Under the pieces are notes generated by a model. The model saw nothing but the letters and a program-made list of their open reading frames with translations. It made no database searches and was not told the origin of the DNA. Positions 1 through 8,081 of a stretch of DNA of 25,327 bases are shown here, piece after piece. The stretch comes from a virus. Positions within the stretch are counted from its first letter, which is position 1. Every line of letters begins with the position of its first letter. Both the position numbers and the translations under genes were made by a program. The stretch is from positions 1-25,327 of IMG/VR virus record IMGVR_UViG_3300012920_000240, one strand, 5' to 3'.

Positions 1-333
1 ACAGAAGTATGGGGATCAGAAGTGAGCCTACACTATCCAGAACTGTATGCGGGCACCACTGACCTTGTGGCAGTGTACAAAGGCGAACCTGCCATCTGTG
101 ACTTCAAACAGTCACGCAAACTCAAAAAGAAAGAGTGGATTGAAGATTATTTTTTGCAGTTGGTGGCCTACTCTGAAGCACACAACAAACTGTATGACAC
201 CAACATCAAGACAGGACGTGTGTTTATATGCACACAGAACAACGAATTTCAAACATTTGAAATAGATCGTTACGAGCATTGGACCAGTGAATGGTACAAA
301 AAACTGGAACAATACTACAAGCAAGTTTTATAA
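1..333 (+). CDS. RecB/Cas4-like PD-(D/E)XK nuclease, C-terminal part (5' end outside window)
   Basis: The reading frame is open from base 1, so the gene starts outside the window; the GTG at 22 is internal. The visible 110 residues carry the PD-(D/E)XK nuclease signature: an acidic Glu in the leading segment (EVSLHYPELY), the metal-binding Asp in AGTTDLV, the D-x-K pair in ICDFKQS, and the downstream Q-x-x-x-Y motif (LQLVAYS) typical of RecB and Cas4 exonuclease domains. Such proteins cut or resect DNA with Mg2+; in T4-like marine phages they are thought to act in recombination or host DNA breakdown. The stop overlaps by 6 nt the stop of the convergent HNH gene. The motif order fits the family well; the exact role is inferred. 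Confidence 0.72.
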   Translation, partial: TEVWGSEVSLHYPELYAGTTDLVAVYKGEPAICDFKQSRKLKKKEWIEDYFLQLVAYSEAHNKLYDTNIKTGRVFICTQNNEFQTFEIDRYEHWTSEWYKKLEQYYKQVL

Positions 334-840
334 CTTACTTCTTTTCAATAAGTCCTTGAATTCTTCAATAGATAAATCACCTCGCATTACGTTGGCCCTT
401 CTTGATATAATCCATAAATTGTCAGGGTGTTCGTCTTTGCTATTGTCAATTCTGTCTAGGCTTGGTCTAAATCTATGATCGTCAGTAATTACATTTTCTT
501 TCAATCCATAATCTAGTACAGTATCAAACACAGGACATCTATCAACTGCTTTTGGTAGTAAACGTTGTATAAATTCTAATTTTGAAAAAAGTTTTCTTGA
601 TTGGTTAAGTTCTTTCCTACGTTGAGAAACGCTTTCATCTGAATTACGATTCCATTGTTTTCCTAAAAACGTTATTCGTATCGCTGTTTCAACATCTATT
701 TCTTTTCTTCGTGCAGGATAAAATGCAATACGTTTACAAGACCCCCAAGTGAGTGAATCAGTATTTTTTATTACAGTAAAAAAGTTATTTCTTTCCTTGA
801 TTGCTTGTTCAATTCTTGCGTTTTCTAATGTGATATTCAT
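328..840 (-). CDS. HNH-like homing endonuclease
   Basis: This is a 170-residue protein. The C-terminal part matches a phage HNH-type endonuclease pattern: CPVF near residue 102, then PSLDRIDNS near 126-134, then N-LWIISRRAN near 141-150, and a GDLSIEEF tail. The Asp-Arg-Ile-Asp segment and the following Asn/Arg-rich helix are the expected catalytic and metal-binding part. The N-terminal 100 residues are probably DNA-binding and are not recognised. I chose ATG at 840 over an in-frame TTG at 873 because the TTG is the -35 box of a good promoter (873-846) whose start site falls at about 840, giving a leaderless mRNA. The gene is probably a free-standing mobile endonuclease inserted between phage genes. 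Confidence 0.7.
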   Translation of the reverse strand: MNITLENARIEQAIKERNNFFTVIKNTDSLTWGSCKRIAFYPARRKEIDVETAIRITFLGKQWNRNSDESVSQRRKELNQSRKLFSKLEFIQRLLPKAVDRCPVFDTVLDYGLKENVITDDHRFRPSLDRIDNSKDEHPDNLWIISRRANVMRGDLSIEEFKDLLKRSKL

Positions 841-845
841 TCCAA

Positions 846-873
846 ATTTTAACACAGATTTAAAATCTGTCAA
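846..873 (-). promoter_or_regulatory. Sigma70-like promoter of the HNH gene, near-leaderless
   Basis: On the minus strand TTGACA (873-868) is followed after 16 bp by TAAAAT (851-846). The expected start site is at 839-840, on the ATG of the endonuclease gene. Confidence 0.55.
854..870. promoter_or_regulatory. 17-bp palindrome inside promoter spacer, candidate operator
   Basis: ACAGATTT, a single A, then AAATCTGT: perfect 8-bp arms around a one-base centre. It fills most of the region between the -35 and -10 boxes of the HNH promoter, a classical site for a repressor dimer. The function is inferred from position only. Confidence 0.45.
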
Positions 874-882
874 TGCCAGTAG

Positions 883-890
883 TATAAATA
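883..890 (+). promoter_or_regulatory. T4-type late promoter for the GIY-YIG gene
   Basis: Exact TATAAATA, the consensus for the T4 late sigma factor gp55. It ends 6 nt before the ATG at 897, so the late transcript would begin at or next to the start codon. Confidence 0.65.
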
Positions 891-896
891 AACTAT

Positions 897-1577
897 ATGT
901 ACTCTATATACAAAACTGTTAATAAAATCACGGGTAAATTCTATGTTGGTAAACAGCACAGGAATTATGATTATTATCTCGGCAGTGGTAAACTCCTAAA
1001 GAAGGCCATAGCCAAACACGGCAAACACAATTTCACTAAAGTTATATTAGAGGATGGACTGACTGCCAAACAGGCCTCTTACAGAGAACAACATTGGATT
1101 AAAGAAACAGGCGCCTTGACTTCACAGGGTTACAACATGAACCTAGGTGGTGTAGGCGGTGACAACAGTCAGCATATTAATTATAAGAAGAGAGGAAACC
1201 CAAGTGATAATTTCGCTGGTAGGCAACGCTGGTGGAATTCCTTGACTAAACAACAACAAAAAGCACAGCATAGGAGACAAGGCATGGCTAGATCAAAAGT
1301 GTGGTACGTCAGCAAAGTGGGATCTAAAAAAGAAAACAAAATAGTGAATATACACGAATGGTGTAAAAACAACAACATTCAAACAGAAACAGCAACTTGT
1401 ATCGCTACAATTGGATCAAGGCTCTACGGTAAGCAAACAAAAGGATACAGGTTCAGAAGAGCAGGCGACCCTAAACTACCACCTTATGAGGATCGTAGAC
1501 ACATTCCTACAGACAACGGCTGTAAAGGCAAAACCTGGCGTTTGAAGGACGGCAAGCGTGTTTGGATCACTGTATAA
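897..1577 (+). CDS. GIY-YIG homing endonuclease
   Basis: This is a 226-residue protein. Residues 1-90 form a GIY-YIG nuclease domain: the IYKTVNKITGKFYVGKQ strand carries the degenerate GIY...YVG motif, followed by a Lys/His-rich helix (KKAIAKHGKHNF) and the glutamate-containing YREQHWIKETGA segment expected to hold the metal-binding Glu. The C-terminal 110 residues are basic and repetitive and end in GKTWRLKDGKRVW, a segment typical of DNA-binding modules of phage seg/NUMOD-type endonucleases. It is probably a free-standing homing endonuclease. It is divergent from the HNH gene across a 56-bp gap and is expressed from a late promoter. The stop codon overlaps the next late promoter. Confidence 0.85.
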   Translation: MYSIYKTVNKITGKFYVGKQHRNYDYYLGSGKLLKKAIAKHGKHNFTKVILEDGLTAKQASYREQHWIKETGALTSQGYNMNLGGVGGDNSQHINYKKRGNPSDNFAGRQRWWNSLTKQQQKAQHRRQGMARSKVWYVSKVGSKKENKIVNIHEWCKNNNIQTETATCIATIGSRLYGKQTKGYRFRRAGDPKLPPYEDRRHIPTDNGCKGKTWRLKDGKRVWITV

Positions 1578-1581
1578 ATAC
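1574..1581 (+). promoter_or_regulatory. T4-type late promoter for the tail-fibre-like gene
   Basis: Exact TATAAATA, overlapping the last codons of the GIY-YIG gene. The predicted leader is about 30 nt and includes a Shine-Dalgarno-like AAAGGAA near 1600. Confidence 0.65.
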
Positions 1582-1618
1582 AGTAAATGTTAACAAAATT
1601 TAAAGGAAATTATTAATC

Positions 1619-3229
1619 GTGCCTATAGTGAACATCTCCCGAATTCAGCATAGAAGAGGTCTAAAGACTGATCTCCCACAACTTGCCGCGGGTGAATTAG
1701 GGTGGGTTGTGGATGAACAACGTCTTTACATTGGAAACGGCACAGTGGCGGATGGTGCTCCAGCAGTGGGCAACACAGAAATTGTCACAGCAGGATCCAG
1801 CAGTTTCACCACAGCACTCAGTTATGTGTACAAAGGTTATTTGGGTGACAGCACAGTGGTTGGCACAGGTGCATCGGGTGATGTCACAAGAACACTGCAA
1901 CAGAGATTGGATGACTATGTGAGTGTAAAAGCCTTTGATGCCAAAGGTGACAACAGCACAGACGACACAGCGGCCATACAGAGAGCATTGGACGAACTGT
2001 ATTCAGACACAGATCAAGACGACACAAGGGCAAGAAGAATTTTATTTTTTCCAGCAGGCATATACAAAACCTCATCAGCATTGACCATTCCACCATACGC
2101 ACATTTGGTAGGAGAAGGACCAGACAAATCAATTATCAGCAACACAGGGAACAACTTGATTGCTGTCACAGAAGACGATGACGGCAATGGTTTTGGAAGT
2201 ATAGGTGCGGCCAGTGCCACAACTCCAACACAGATTCAATTGTCAAATTTAACATTCAAAACAAACTCTGCCAGTGGTGGAATGTCATTTGATTGTGTGT
2301 CTAAAGTATATGTAAATCAGTGTAAATTCATTGGTGACTATTCCAAAGATTCTGTGACCACAGACACATCAACATCAAAAGGTATAAGTGCCAGAGCACA
2401 ATCAGGTTTAAAAAGTTCACATCTAGTGTTCAACCAATGTCAGATTACAGGCTTTGCCAGACTGGTTGATTTCAGTTACAACATTGACAATGTCACATTC
2501 AACAACTGTGATTTCAGCAATGCCTACTATGGCGCACTGTTGGGAGAAACACAGGACGGAAGCACAGCAGGTTTGGATGTGGGACCAAGAGATATCAAAT
2601 TTTCAAACTCCACTTGGGAGAACATCAGCCAACAGGCCATCTATGTGAAACTGAGTAGCAGTACCACAGGACCAGGCACAAGAAACATCATCAGTTACGG
2701 CAACTGGTACAGTTCAACTGTGGGCAACAATTTTGAAGGTGTGGGTTCAATCAGAGAAGTGCCAATCATACAATTTGACAATGACGAATGTTCGTCAGTG
2801 ATGGACTTCTTTGAAAGATCAGATCTACGTAGATCAGATGGCAGTTCAGAATTGAATGCCGCTCCAGAATTACAGGGTATTGGGATACAAACCAAAGCAA
2901 TAAAATCACAAACTCTCGCAGACAACACATCGTCGGCCACTACGATAAATGAATATCCAGCACTAGCAGGCAAAGGATTGAAAATAACTTACAAGATTGT
3001 GAGAGGCACACTAGACAGAACAGGTGAACTGGTTGTCAGTGCAAGTACCAATGGTGTCAACTACGATGACACATTCACAGAAAGCGGTGCTGATGTGGGA
3101 GTAGAACTTACAGCAGTGCTTGACAACAAAGACTCCACAGCAGGTTCAGAAACTGTGGCGTTGAAATTCACAACTTCCAGCACAGGTACAGACGCCACAA
3201 TTGACTATCAAACAACAATTATAGCATAA
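1619..3229 (+). CDS. Tail-fibre/tailspike-like protein with pectate-lyase-type beta-helix
   Basis: This is a 536-residue protein with a GTG start, chosen because AAAGGAA lies upstream and the N-terminus matches the family. Residues 8-41 (RIQHRRGLKTDLPQLAAGEL, then LGWVVDEQRLYIGNG) are the short module that opens many phage fibre and tropism proteins, probably for virion attachment. Residues 100-125 (VSVKAFDAKGDNSTDDTAAI) are the signature start of pectate-lyase-superfamily beta-helices. A long Ser/Thr/Asn/Gly-rich repeat region to about residue 400 fits the helix coils. The last 120 residues look like a separate beta-rich receptor or trimerisation domain. It probably binds and perhaps degrades host surface polysaccharide; an enzymatic activity is not proven by sequence. 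Its late promoter fits a virion role. Confidence 0.8.
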   Translation: MPIVNISRIQHRRGLKTDLPQLAAGELGWVVDEQRLYIGNGTVADGAPAVGNTEIVTAGSSSFTTALSYVYKGYLGDSTVVGTGASGDVTRTLQQRLDDYVSVKAFDAKGDNSTDDTAAIQRALDELYSDTDQDDTRARRILFFPAGIYKTSSALTIPPYAHLVGEGPDKSIISNTGNNLIAVTEDDDGNGFGSIGAASATTPTQIQLSNLTFKTNSASGGMSFDCVSKVYVNQCKFIGDYSKDSVTTDTSTSKGISARAQSGLKSSHLVFNQCQITGFARLVDFSYNIDNVTFNNCDFSNAYYGALLGETQDGSTAGLDVGPRDIKFSNSTWENISQQAIYVKLSSSTTGPGTRNIISYGNWYSSTVGNNFEGVGSIREVPIIQFDNDECSSVMDFFERSDLRRSDGSSELNAAPELQGIGIQTKAIKSQTLADNTSSATTINEYPALAGKGLKITYKIVRGTLDRTGELVVSASTNGVNYDDTFTESGADVGVELTAVLDNKDSTAGSETVALKFTTSSTGTDATIDYQTTIIA

Positions 3230-3237
3230 ACAACTTT

Positions 3238-3888
3238 ATGTTATTATTAAATGGTTGCAGTTTCACGGACCGATGGATACCATCACAAAACTTTTTACAA
3301 GCAGTTGACTGTGCCAAAACAATGAATATTTCTATACTGGGTGGCAGTTTTCAAAGAACCCTAAGAACCACAATAGAATACTGTGCCTTATTTGGTAATC
3401 CTAAATTTGCTGTGATTCCAATAACACTGGCCAGCAGATGGGAATTGGCACTTGCCAGAGAAGATGTGATCATAGACGGCACTTGGTACAGTATGCAACA
3501 TCCTGAGTATATTGATTTTGACAAACTGGACAAATCAATACCTAAAGAAAAAGTAAAACAGTTGGTTGAAAACTACTACGGCATTATTCCTAATGTGAGA
3601 TCCACTTGGGACAAAATGTTCACTGAGATTATTGCGTTGGCATCATTTTTTAAAGCAAACAATATCAAGTATTTGATGTTTGATATGTGTAATAATTTTG
3701 AAACAAAACATCTCACAGGTTACAAGGGTTTTGAGAAATTGGATCTTATTAAAAATAACAAAAACATAATTGACTTGTTTGAATTCTGTGGTAATAAGTT
3801 TATGTACGATTCAATGACTGCAGAACAACAAAAAGATATAGACGCATATATGCACCATCACCATGCCACAGAATATGTTGCATTGTAA
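3238..3888 (+). CDS. SGNH/GDSL-hydrolase-like protein
   Basis: This is a 216-residue protein starting 8 nt after the fibre gene, so probably in the same late transcript. It opens MLLLNGCSFTDRW: a beta-strand followed by G-C-S-F-T, which resembles block I of SGNH hydrolases with Ser8 as nucleophile. LGGSFQRT follows near residue 34. Near the end D-AYMHHHHATEYVA resembles the block V Asp-x-x-His. These features suggest an esterase or deacetylase acting on carbohydrate, which would suit a gene beside a polysaccharide-binding fibre. The middle of the protein is not recognised, so the family call is moderate; the function is inference. Confidence 0.5.
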   Translation: MLLLNGCSFTDRWIPSQNFLQAVDCAKTMNISILGGSFQRTLRTTIEYCALFGNPKFAVIPITLASRWELALAREDVIIDGTWYSMQHPEYIDFDKLDKSIPKEKVKQLVENYYGIIPNVRSTWDKMFTEIIALASFFKANNIKYLMFDMCNNFETKHLTGYKGFEKLDLIKNNKNIIDLFEFCGNKFMYDSMTAEQQKDIDAYMHHHHATEYVAL

Positions 3889-4108
3889 AAATATCTAATA
3901 GACTACTTAAATCGCAAGTTGTGATAATTAATCCGTAGACAAAAAACTTTTTTTATCATAATATTAGTATAAAATAAAAAAGCAAAACGACAACCTAGTT
4001 TTGTTCTTATGAAGGTGACAAAAAAATGGTAAAAACTACAAAACAGAAATTTAGATAAATATGGATACACAAAAAACAAAAATCAAAACAAAAAATATAA
4101 AAGGCATA
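3889..4108 (+). other. AT-rich gap before nrdA
   Basis: This is 220 bases of very AT-rich sequence without a convincing gene. CAAAAC and GTTTTG near 3983-4003 can form a weak hairpin but there is no U-tract after it. TATAAAAT near 3971 is a possible -10 box without a good -35. A 10-codon ATG frame at 4026-4058 lies just before another in-frame ATG at 4061 that could extend NrdA by 16 Lys/Thr-rich residues. I see no reliable promoter or riboswitch. Confidence 0.35.
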
Positions 4109-6493
4109 ATGACAACAACCAACTCTAGTACTATTCAAGTTCAAAAAAGAGATGGTAGGCTAGAGCCGTTGGACATCAACAAGATTCATTTCGTTGTTGA
4201 AGAGGCGTGTGAAGGTCTTCCTGGAGTATCCGCATCTCAGATAGAAATGAATGCCAACATACAATTCTATGATGGTATGACAACCAAAGACATTCAACAC
4301 GTTTTGGTGAGATCCGCAAACGATCTTATCAGTTTGGAAGCACCCAACTATCAATATGCCGCGGCAAGATTGCTTTCTTATGATGTAAGAAAAGAAGCAC
4401 ACGGTCAATACGAATACATTCCGTTATTGAAACTGATTTTGAGAAACATCAGACTGGGTGTGTATGACAAAGGCATCGTAGAAAAATACACAAAAACAGA
4501 ATTGAAAAAGTTAAACACTTGGATTCGTAGAGACAGAGATTTGAATTTCACATATGCAGGTTTAAGACAGGTGGTGGACAAATATCTTGTGCAGGACAGA
4601 AGTTCAGGACAGATATATGAGACACCACAAGATATGTATATGATGATTGCGGCCACTCTGTTTGCTGAGTATCCAACCAAAACAAGGATGAGTTATGTTA
4701 AGAAATATTATGACGCAATCAGTCAACACAAAATCAATATACCTACTCCTGTTATGTCTGGTGTTAGGACTCCTATTCGTCAGTTTGCCAGTTGTGTACT
4801 TGTGGATTCAGACGATACACTCCCTAGTATATTTTCTAGTGATATGGCTATCGGACTTTATGTCGCACGTAGGGCCGGCATTGGAATCAACGCAGGTAGG
4901 ATTAGAGGTATAAATTCTAAAATCAGAGGCGGTGAAGTTCAACACACAGGTGTGATTCCATTCCTTAAAAAGTTTGAGGCCACTGTGAGATGTTGTACAC
5001 AGAATGGTGTGCGTGGTGGAAACGCAACTGTTCACTTCCCAATATGGCACCCAGAGATTGAAGACATACTTGTTTTAAAAAACAACAAAGGCACAGAAGA
5101 CAACAGGGTTAGACGTATGGACTACTCCATACAGATATCCAAACTGTTCTATGAGAGATTCATAGACGACGGTGAGATCAGTTTGATATCTCCACATCAA
5201 GCACCAGGCCTGTATGATGCTTTTGGTACACCAGATTTTGACGATCTATATCTGAAATACGAAGCGGACAAAACTATTCCAAAGAAAACTGTGAAAGCAC
5301 AGGATCTATTTTTTGATCTTTTGAAAGAGAGAGCAGAGACAGGTAGACTCTACATAATGAACATTGACCACGCAAACTCGCACAGCAGTTTCAAAGACAA
5401 AGTGTCAATGAGTAACTTATGTCAAGAGATCACACTGCCAACAACACCTATCCAACACATAGATGACGACCAAGGAGAAATTGCTCTTTGTATTCTTTCC
5501 GCAGTCAATGTTGGACAGTTGAAAGACGTAACAGAATTAGAAAACTTATGTGACCTAAGTGTGAGAGCATTGGATCAAATCATTGACTATCAAGATTATC
5601 CTGTAAAGGCCGCAGAAGTTTCAACCAAAGCCAGAAGAAGTTTGGGCATAGGTTACATTGGATTGGCACACTACTTGGCCAAAAATGGTGTGCAATATTC
5701 AGATCCCAAGGCTTGGGAGTTGGTTGATAGACTGTCAGAAGCATTTCAGTATCATTTGTTGAGAGCAAGTTGTAATCTTGCTGAAGAAAAAGGCAAGTGT
5801 GAAGGTTTTGAAAGAACCAAATACGCAGATGGCCTACTGCCAATTGATCACTACAAAAAAGAGATTGATGACATAGTGCCGCACAAACAAAGAATGGCTT
5901 GGGAAAGTTTGAGAAAAGACATTGCCAAACACGGTTTGAGACACAGCACACTGTCAGCACAAATGCCATCAGAAAGTTCTTCCGTTGTTAGTAACGAAAC
6001 CAACGGTATCGAACCTCCAAGAGCATTGCTGTCAATCAAGAAAAGCAAAAAAGGTCCACTGAAACAGATTGTTCCAGGGTATCCTAAATTAAAAAATGAT
6101 TACACACTGCTTTGGGATATGCCAAACAACGAAGGTTACATCAATGTTGTGGCAATGATGCAGAAATATTTTGATCAGGCCATATCAGGCAACTGGAGTT
6201 ACAATCCATTGCAGTATGAAAACAACGAAGTGCCACTATCTGTGATGGCGCAGGACTTGTTGAACACATACAAGTATGGTTGGAAAACATCATACTATCA
6301 AAACACTTATGATTTCAAAGGGGAGGAAGAAGAAGTGCAACCAGCAGGTATAGGTGCCACACAACAGGATGACGAGGGCGAAGACGTTATATTAGAGCCT
6401 GAAAATCCAGAAACGGTAAACGGTGTAAATGGCTCACATCAGATAAGTACAACCGCAGACGAAGATGGTGAGTGTGAAGCCTGCACAATTTAA
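4109..6493 (+). CDS. nrdA: Ribonucleoside-diphosphate reductase, class Ia large subunit
   Basis: This is a 794-residue protein. It reduces ribonucleotides to deoxyribonucleotides with NrdB, supplying dNTPs for phage DNA. The N-terminus is an ATP-cone (VQKRDGRLEPLDINKIHF). Active-site landmarks are present: redox Cys in FASCVLVDS (about 229), Asn-Cys-Glu in SNLCQEITLPT (N436, C438, E440), second redox Cys in GEIALCILS (C461), the radical-transfer Tyr pair in WKTSYYQN, and the C-terminal Cys pair in GECEACTI. These positions almost match E. coli numbering, which supports the ATG at 4109 (with AAAGG 5 nt upstream) over the ATG at 4061. An acidic, poorly conserved insert lies before the C-terminal cysteines. 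It ends 13 nt before nrdB. Confidence 0.95.
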   Translation: MTTTNSSTIQVQKRDGRLEPLDINKIHFVVEEACEGLPGVSASQIEMNANIQFYDGMTTKDIQHVLVRSANDLISLEAPNYQYAAARLLSYDVRKEAHGQYEYIPLLKLILRNIRLGVYDKGIVEKYTKTELKKLNTWIRRDRDLNFTYAGLRQVVDKYLVQDRSSGQIYETPQDMYMMIAATLFAEYPTKTRMSYVKKYYDAISQHKINIPTPVMSGVRTPIRQFASCVLVDSDDTLPSIFSSDMAIGLYVARRAGIGINAGRIRGINSKIRGGEVQHTGVIPFLKKFEATVRCCTQNGVRGGNATVHFPIWHPEIEDILVLKNNKGTEDNRVRRMDYSIQISKLFYERFIDDGEISLISPHQAPGLYDAFGTPDFDDLYLKYEADKTIPKKTVKAQDLFFDLLKERAETGRLYIMNIDHANSHSSFKDKVSMSNLCQEITLPTTPIQHIDDDQGEIALCILSAVNVGQLKDVTELENLCDLSVRALDQIIDYQDYPVKAAEVSTKARRSLGIGYIGLAHYLAKNGVQYSDPKAWELVDRLSEAFQYHLLRASCNLAEEKGKCEGFERTKYADGLLPIDHYKKEIDDIVPHKQRMAWESLRKDIAKHGLRHSTLSAQMPSESSSVVSNETNGIEPPRALLSIKKSKKGPLKQIVPGYPKLKNDYTLLWDMPNNEGYINVVAMMQKYFDQAISGNWSYNPLQYENNEVPLSVMAQDLLNTYKYGWKTSYYQNTYDFKGEEEEVQPAGIGATQQDDEGEDVILEPENPETVNGVNGSHQISTTADEDGECEACTI

Positions 6494-6506
6494 CGAAACA
6501 ACTGAT

Positions 6507-7607
6507 ATGACAAAAACTGTGTTTAACCAGAACAATATTGATTTCTCCAAAGAGCCAATGTTCTTTGGTGCGGATCAAAATGTGCAAAGATACGATGTTT
6601 TCAAGCACCCACAGTTTGACAAGTTGAATCAAACTATGCTTGGATACTTCTGGAGACCAGAAGAAGTCAGTTTGCAAAAAGACAGAGCAGACTATCAAAC
6701 ATTCAGACCTGAACAGAAACACATATTCACAAGCAATCTAAAATATCAAACACTGTTGGATTCAGTGCAAGGTAGAGGACCAAGTCTGATGTTCTTGCCG
6801 TATGTTTCAAACCCAGAGTTGGAAGGTTGTATCGTTACTTGGGATTTCTTTGAGACTATCCACTCAAGAAGTTACACACACATCATTAAAAATGTTTATC
6901 CAGACCCCACAGAAGTTTTTGACACTATCTTAAATGACAAAGAAATTATTAAAAGAGCAAAATCAGTCACAGAGAACTATGATAAGTTTGGCAAAATGGC
7001 GCAAGACTGGAGAGCAGGTAAAAAAGTGGATATGATTGATTTGAAAAAACAGTTGTATCTTGCCATGATGACTGTGAACTTGCTGGAAGGATTGAGATTT
7101 TATATTTCATTTGCTTGTACTTTTGCATTTGGTGAACTAAAACTAATGGAAGGTTCAGCAAAAATACTTTCATTGATTGCCAGAGACGAAGCCACACACT
7201 TGAACTTGAGCACACACGTGATCAAGGCTTGGCAAAAAGGTGATGACACTGAGATGACCAAGGCTATGAAAGGCACAGACAAACAAGTGATACAGATGTT
7301 CAAAGACTGTGTGGAAGAAGAAAAAGCCTGGGCAAAACATCTATTCAAGGATGGTTCTATCATAGGATTGAACGAGAGACTGTTGGGATCATACGTGGAA
7401 TGGACAGCAAACAAAAGATTAAAAGCATTAGGATTTGATCCCTTATACGACATACCTGCCACACAAAATCCACTGCCGTGGACACAGCACTGGTTATCAT
7501 CAAAAGGTATGCAGGTGGCACCACAAGAAACAGAAGTAGAAAGTTACATTGTGGGTGGTATCAAGCAAGACGTCAAAAAAGGCCAATTCGCTAAATTTAA
7601 ACTATAA
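6507..7607 (+). CDS. nrdB: Ribonucleoside-diphosphate reductase, class Ia small (radical) subunit
   Basis: This is a 366-residue protein. It carries the diiron-tyrosyl radical used by NrdA. Ligands are visible: D85 in TLLDSVQGR, E116 and H119 in ETIHSRSYTHI, radical Tyr123 in the same segment, E194 in NLLEGLRFY, and E228 and H231 in IARDEATHL. The Tyr is present, so this is an ordinary class Ia protein. The frame is open further upstream into the end of nrdA (ATG at 6465), but ATG at 6507 gives the usual start and almost exact agreement with E. coli numbering. The gene is co-transcribed with nrdA. No clear terminator follows; the next gene has its own late promoter. Confidence 0.95.
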   Translation: MTKTVFNQNNIDFSKEPMFFGADQNVQRYDVFKHPQFDKLNQTMLGYFWRPEEVSLQKDRADYQTFRPEQKHIFTSNLKYQTLLDSVQGRGPSLMFLPYVSNPELEGCIVTWDFFETIHSRSYTHIIKNVYPDPTEVFDTILNDKEIIKRAKSVTENYDKFGKMAQDWRAGKKVDMIDLKKQLYLAMMTVNLLEGLRFYISFACTFAFGELKLMEGSAKILSLIARDEATHLNLSTHVIKAWQKGDDTEMTKAMKGTDKQVIQMFKDCVEEEKAWAKHLFKDGSIIGLNERLLGSYVEWTANKRLKALGFDPLYDIPATQNPLPWTQHWLSSKGMQVAPQETEVESYIVGGIKQDVKKGQFAKFKL

Positions 7608-7627
7608 TCCTAGCCGTTTTTTACTCC

Positions 7628-7635
7628 TATAAATA
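7628..7635 (+). promoter_or_regulatory. T4-type late promoter for PAAR gene, near-leaderless
   Basis: Exact TATAAATA ending 5 nt before the ATG at 7641. The expected start site falls on the start codon, and no Shine-Dalgarno can lie on such a transcript. Confidence 0.7.
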
Positions 7636-7640
7636 ATCGT

Positions 7641-8081
7641 ATGCCAGGCGTATCACGACAAGGAGACAAAACAACCACAGGTCACACGTGCAATAAAATT
7701 GCACCTATCAGTGCATCTAGATCAGGAGTTTTTGCAAATGGAAAAAGACTGTCACATCGATCTGCACCTGTAGGTCCCCACACCATATTAGTTTGTTATC
7801 CAGGACCTCCACCTTTTTGTGTCTGTGAAGATCACAGAACCACAGTGAAAGGTGGGTCACCCAATGTTTTTGTAGCAAACAAACCTGTGGCTCATTTTGG
7901 AGTGAGAGCAGACCTAGGTAAAGTTTTTCAAAGTTCTTCAGATGTGTTTGTAAACGGTCTAGGGGGTGGATTTGGCAAAGGAAGAGATACAAGTCTAAGA
8001 GAGATGAGAGAGCGTATAATGAGAAGACGCAGAGACATTGCGATTGACAGAGGTATCCAGGCCGCGGAGGATGATGCTTAA
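7641..8081 (+). CDS. PAAR-domain baseplate spike-tip protein
   Basis: This is a 146-residue protein. Its first 105 residues show the PAAR repeat pattern: MPGVSRQGDKTTTGHTC, then VFANGKRLSHRSAPVGPH, then GSPNVFVANKPVAHFG, then SSDVFVNGLG. Cys and His residues (C17, H61 or nearby, C78/C80, H83) could bind the metal ion that stiffens such tips. In T4-like phages the PAAR protein (gp5.4) caps the central spike that pierces the outer membrane. The last 40 residues are Arg-rich and helical, longer than a minimal PAAR protein. Late promoter directly upstream; the stop overlaps the next start (TAATG). Confidence 0.85.
   Translation: MPGVSRQGDKTTTGHTCNKIAPISASRSGVFANGKRLSHRSAPVGPHTILVCYPGPPPFCVCEDHRTTVKGGSPNVFVANKPVAHFGVRADLGKVFQSSSDVFVNGLGGGFGKGRDTSLREMRERIMRRRRDIAIDRGIQAAEDDA

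Noticed and set aside
3956-3978. Promoter before nrdA around CATAAT/TATAAAAT
   Set aside because: No acceptable -35 at the right distance; AT-rich DNA gives such boxes by chance.
3983-4003. Rho-independent terminator before nrdA
   Set aside because: Six A/T-rich base pairs and no U-tract.
4053-4061. AGATAAATA as a late promoter
   Set aside because: Differs from TATAAATA in the first base and overlaps an ATG; nrd genes are expected to be early or middle.
4061-4108. ATG at 4061 as the nrdA start
   Set aside because: Adds 16 low-complexity Lys/Thr residues before the ATP-cone; the ATG at 4109 has a ribosome site and gives near-E. coli active-site numbering. It remains possible.
5580-6048. Long minus-strand open frames within nrdA
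   Set aside because: Shadows of a conserved coding region; Cys/Leu-rich translations without ribosome sites.
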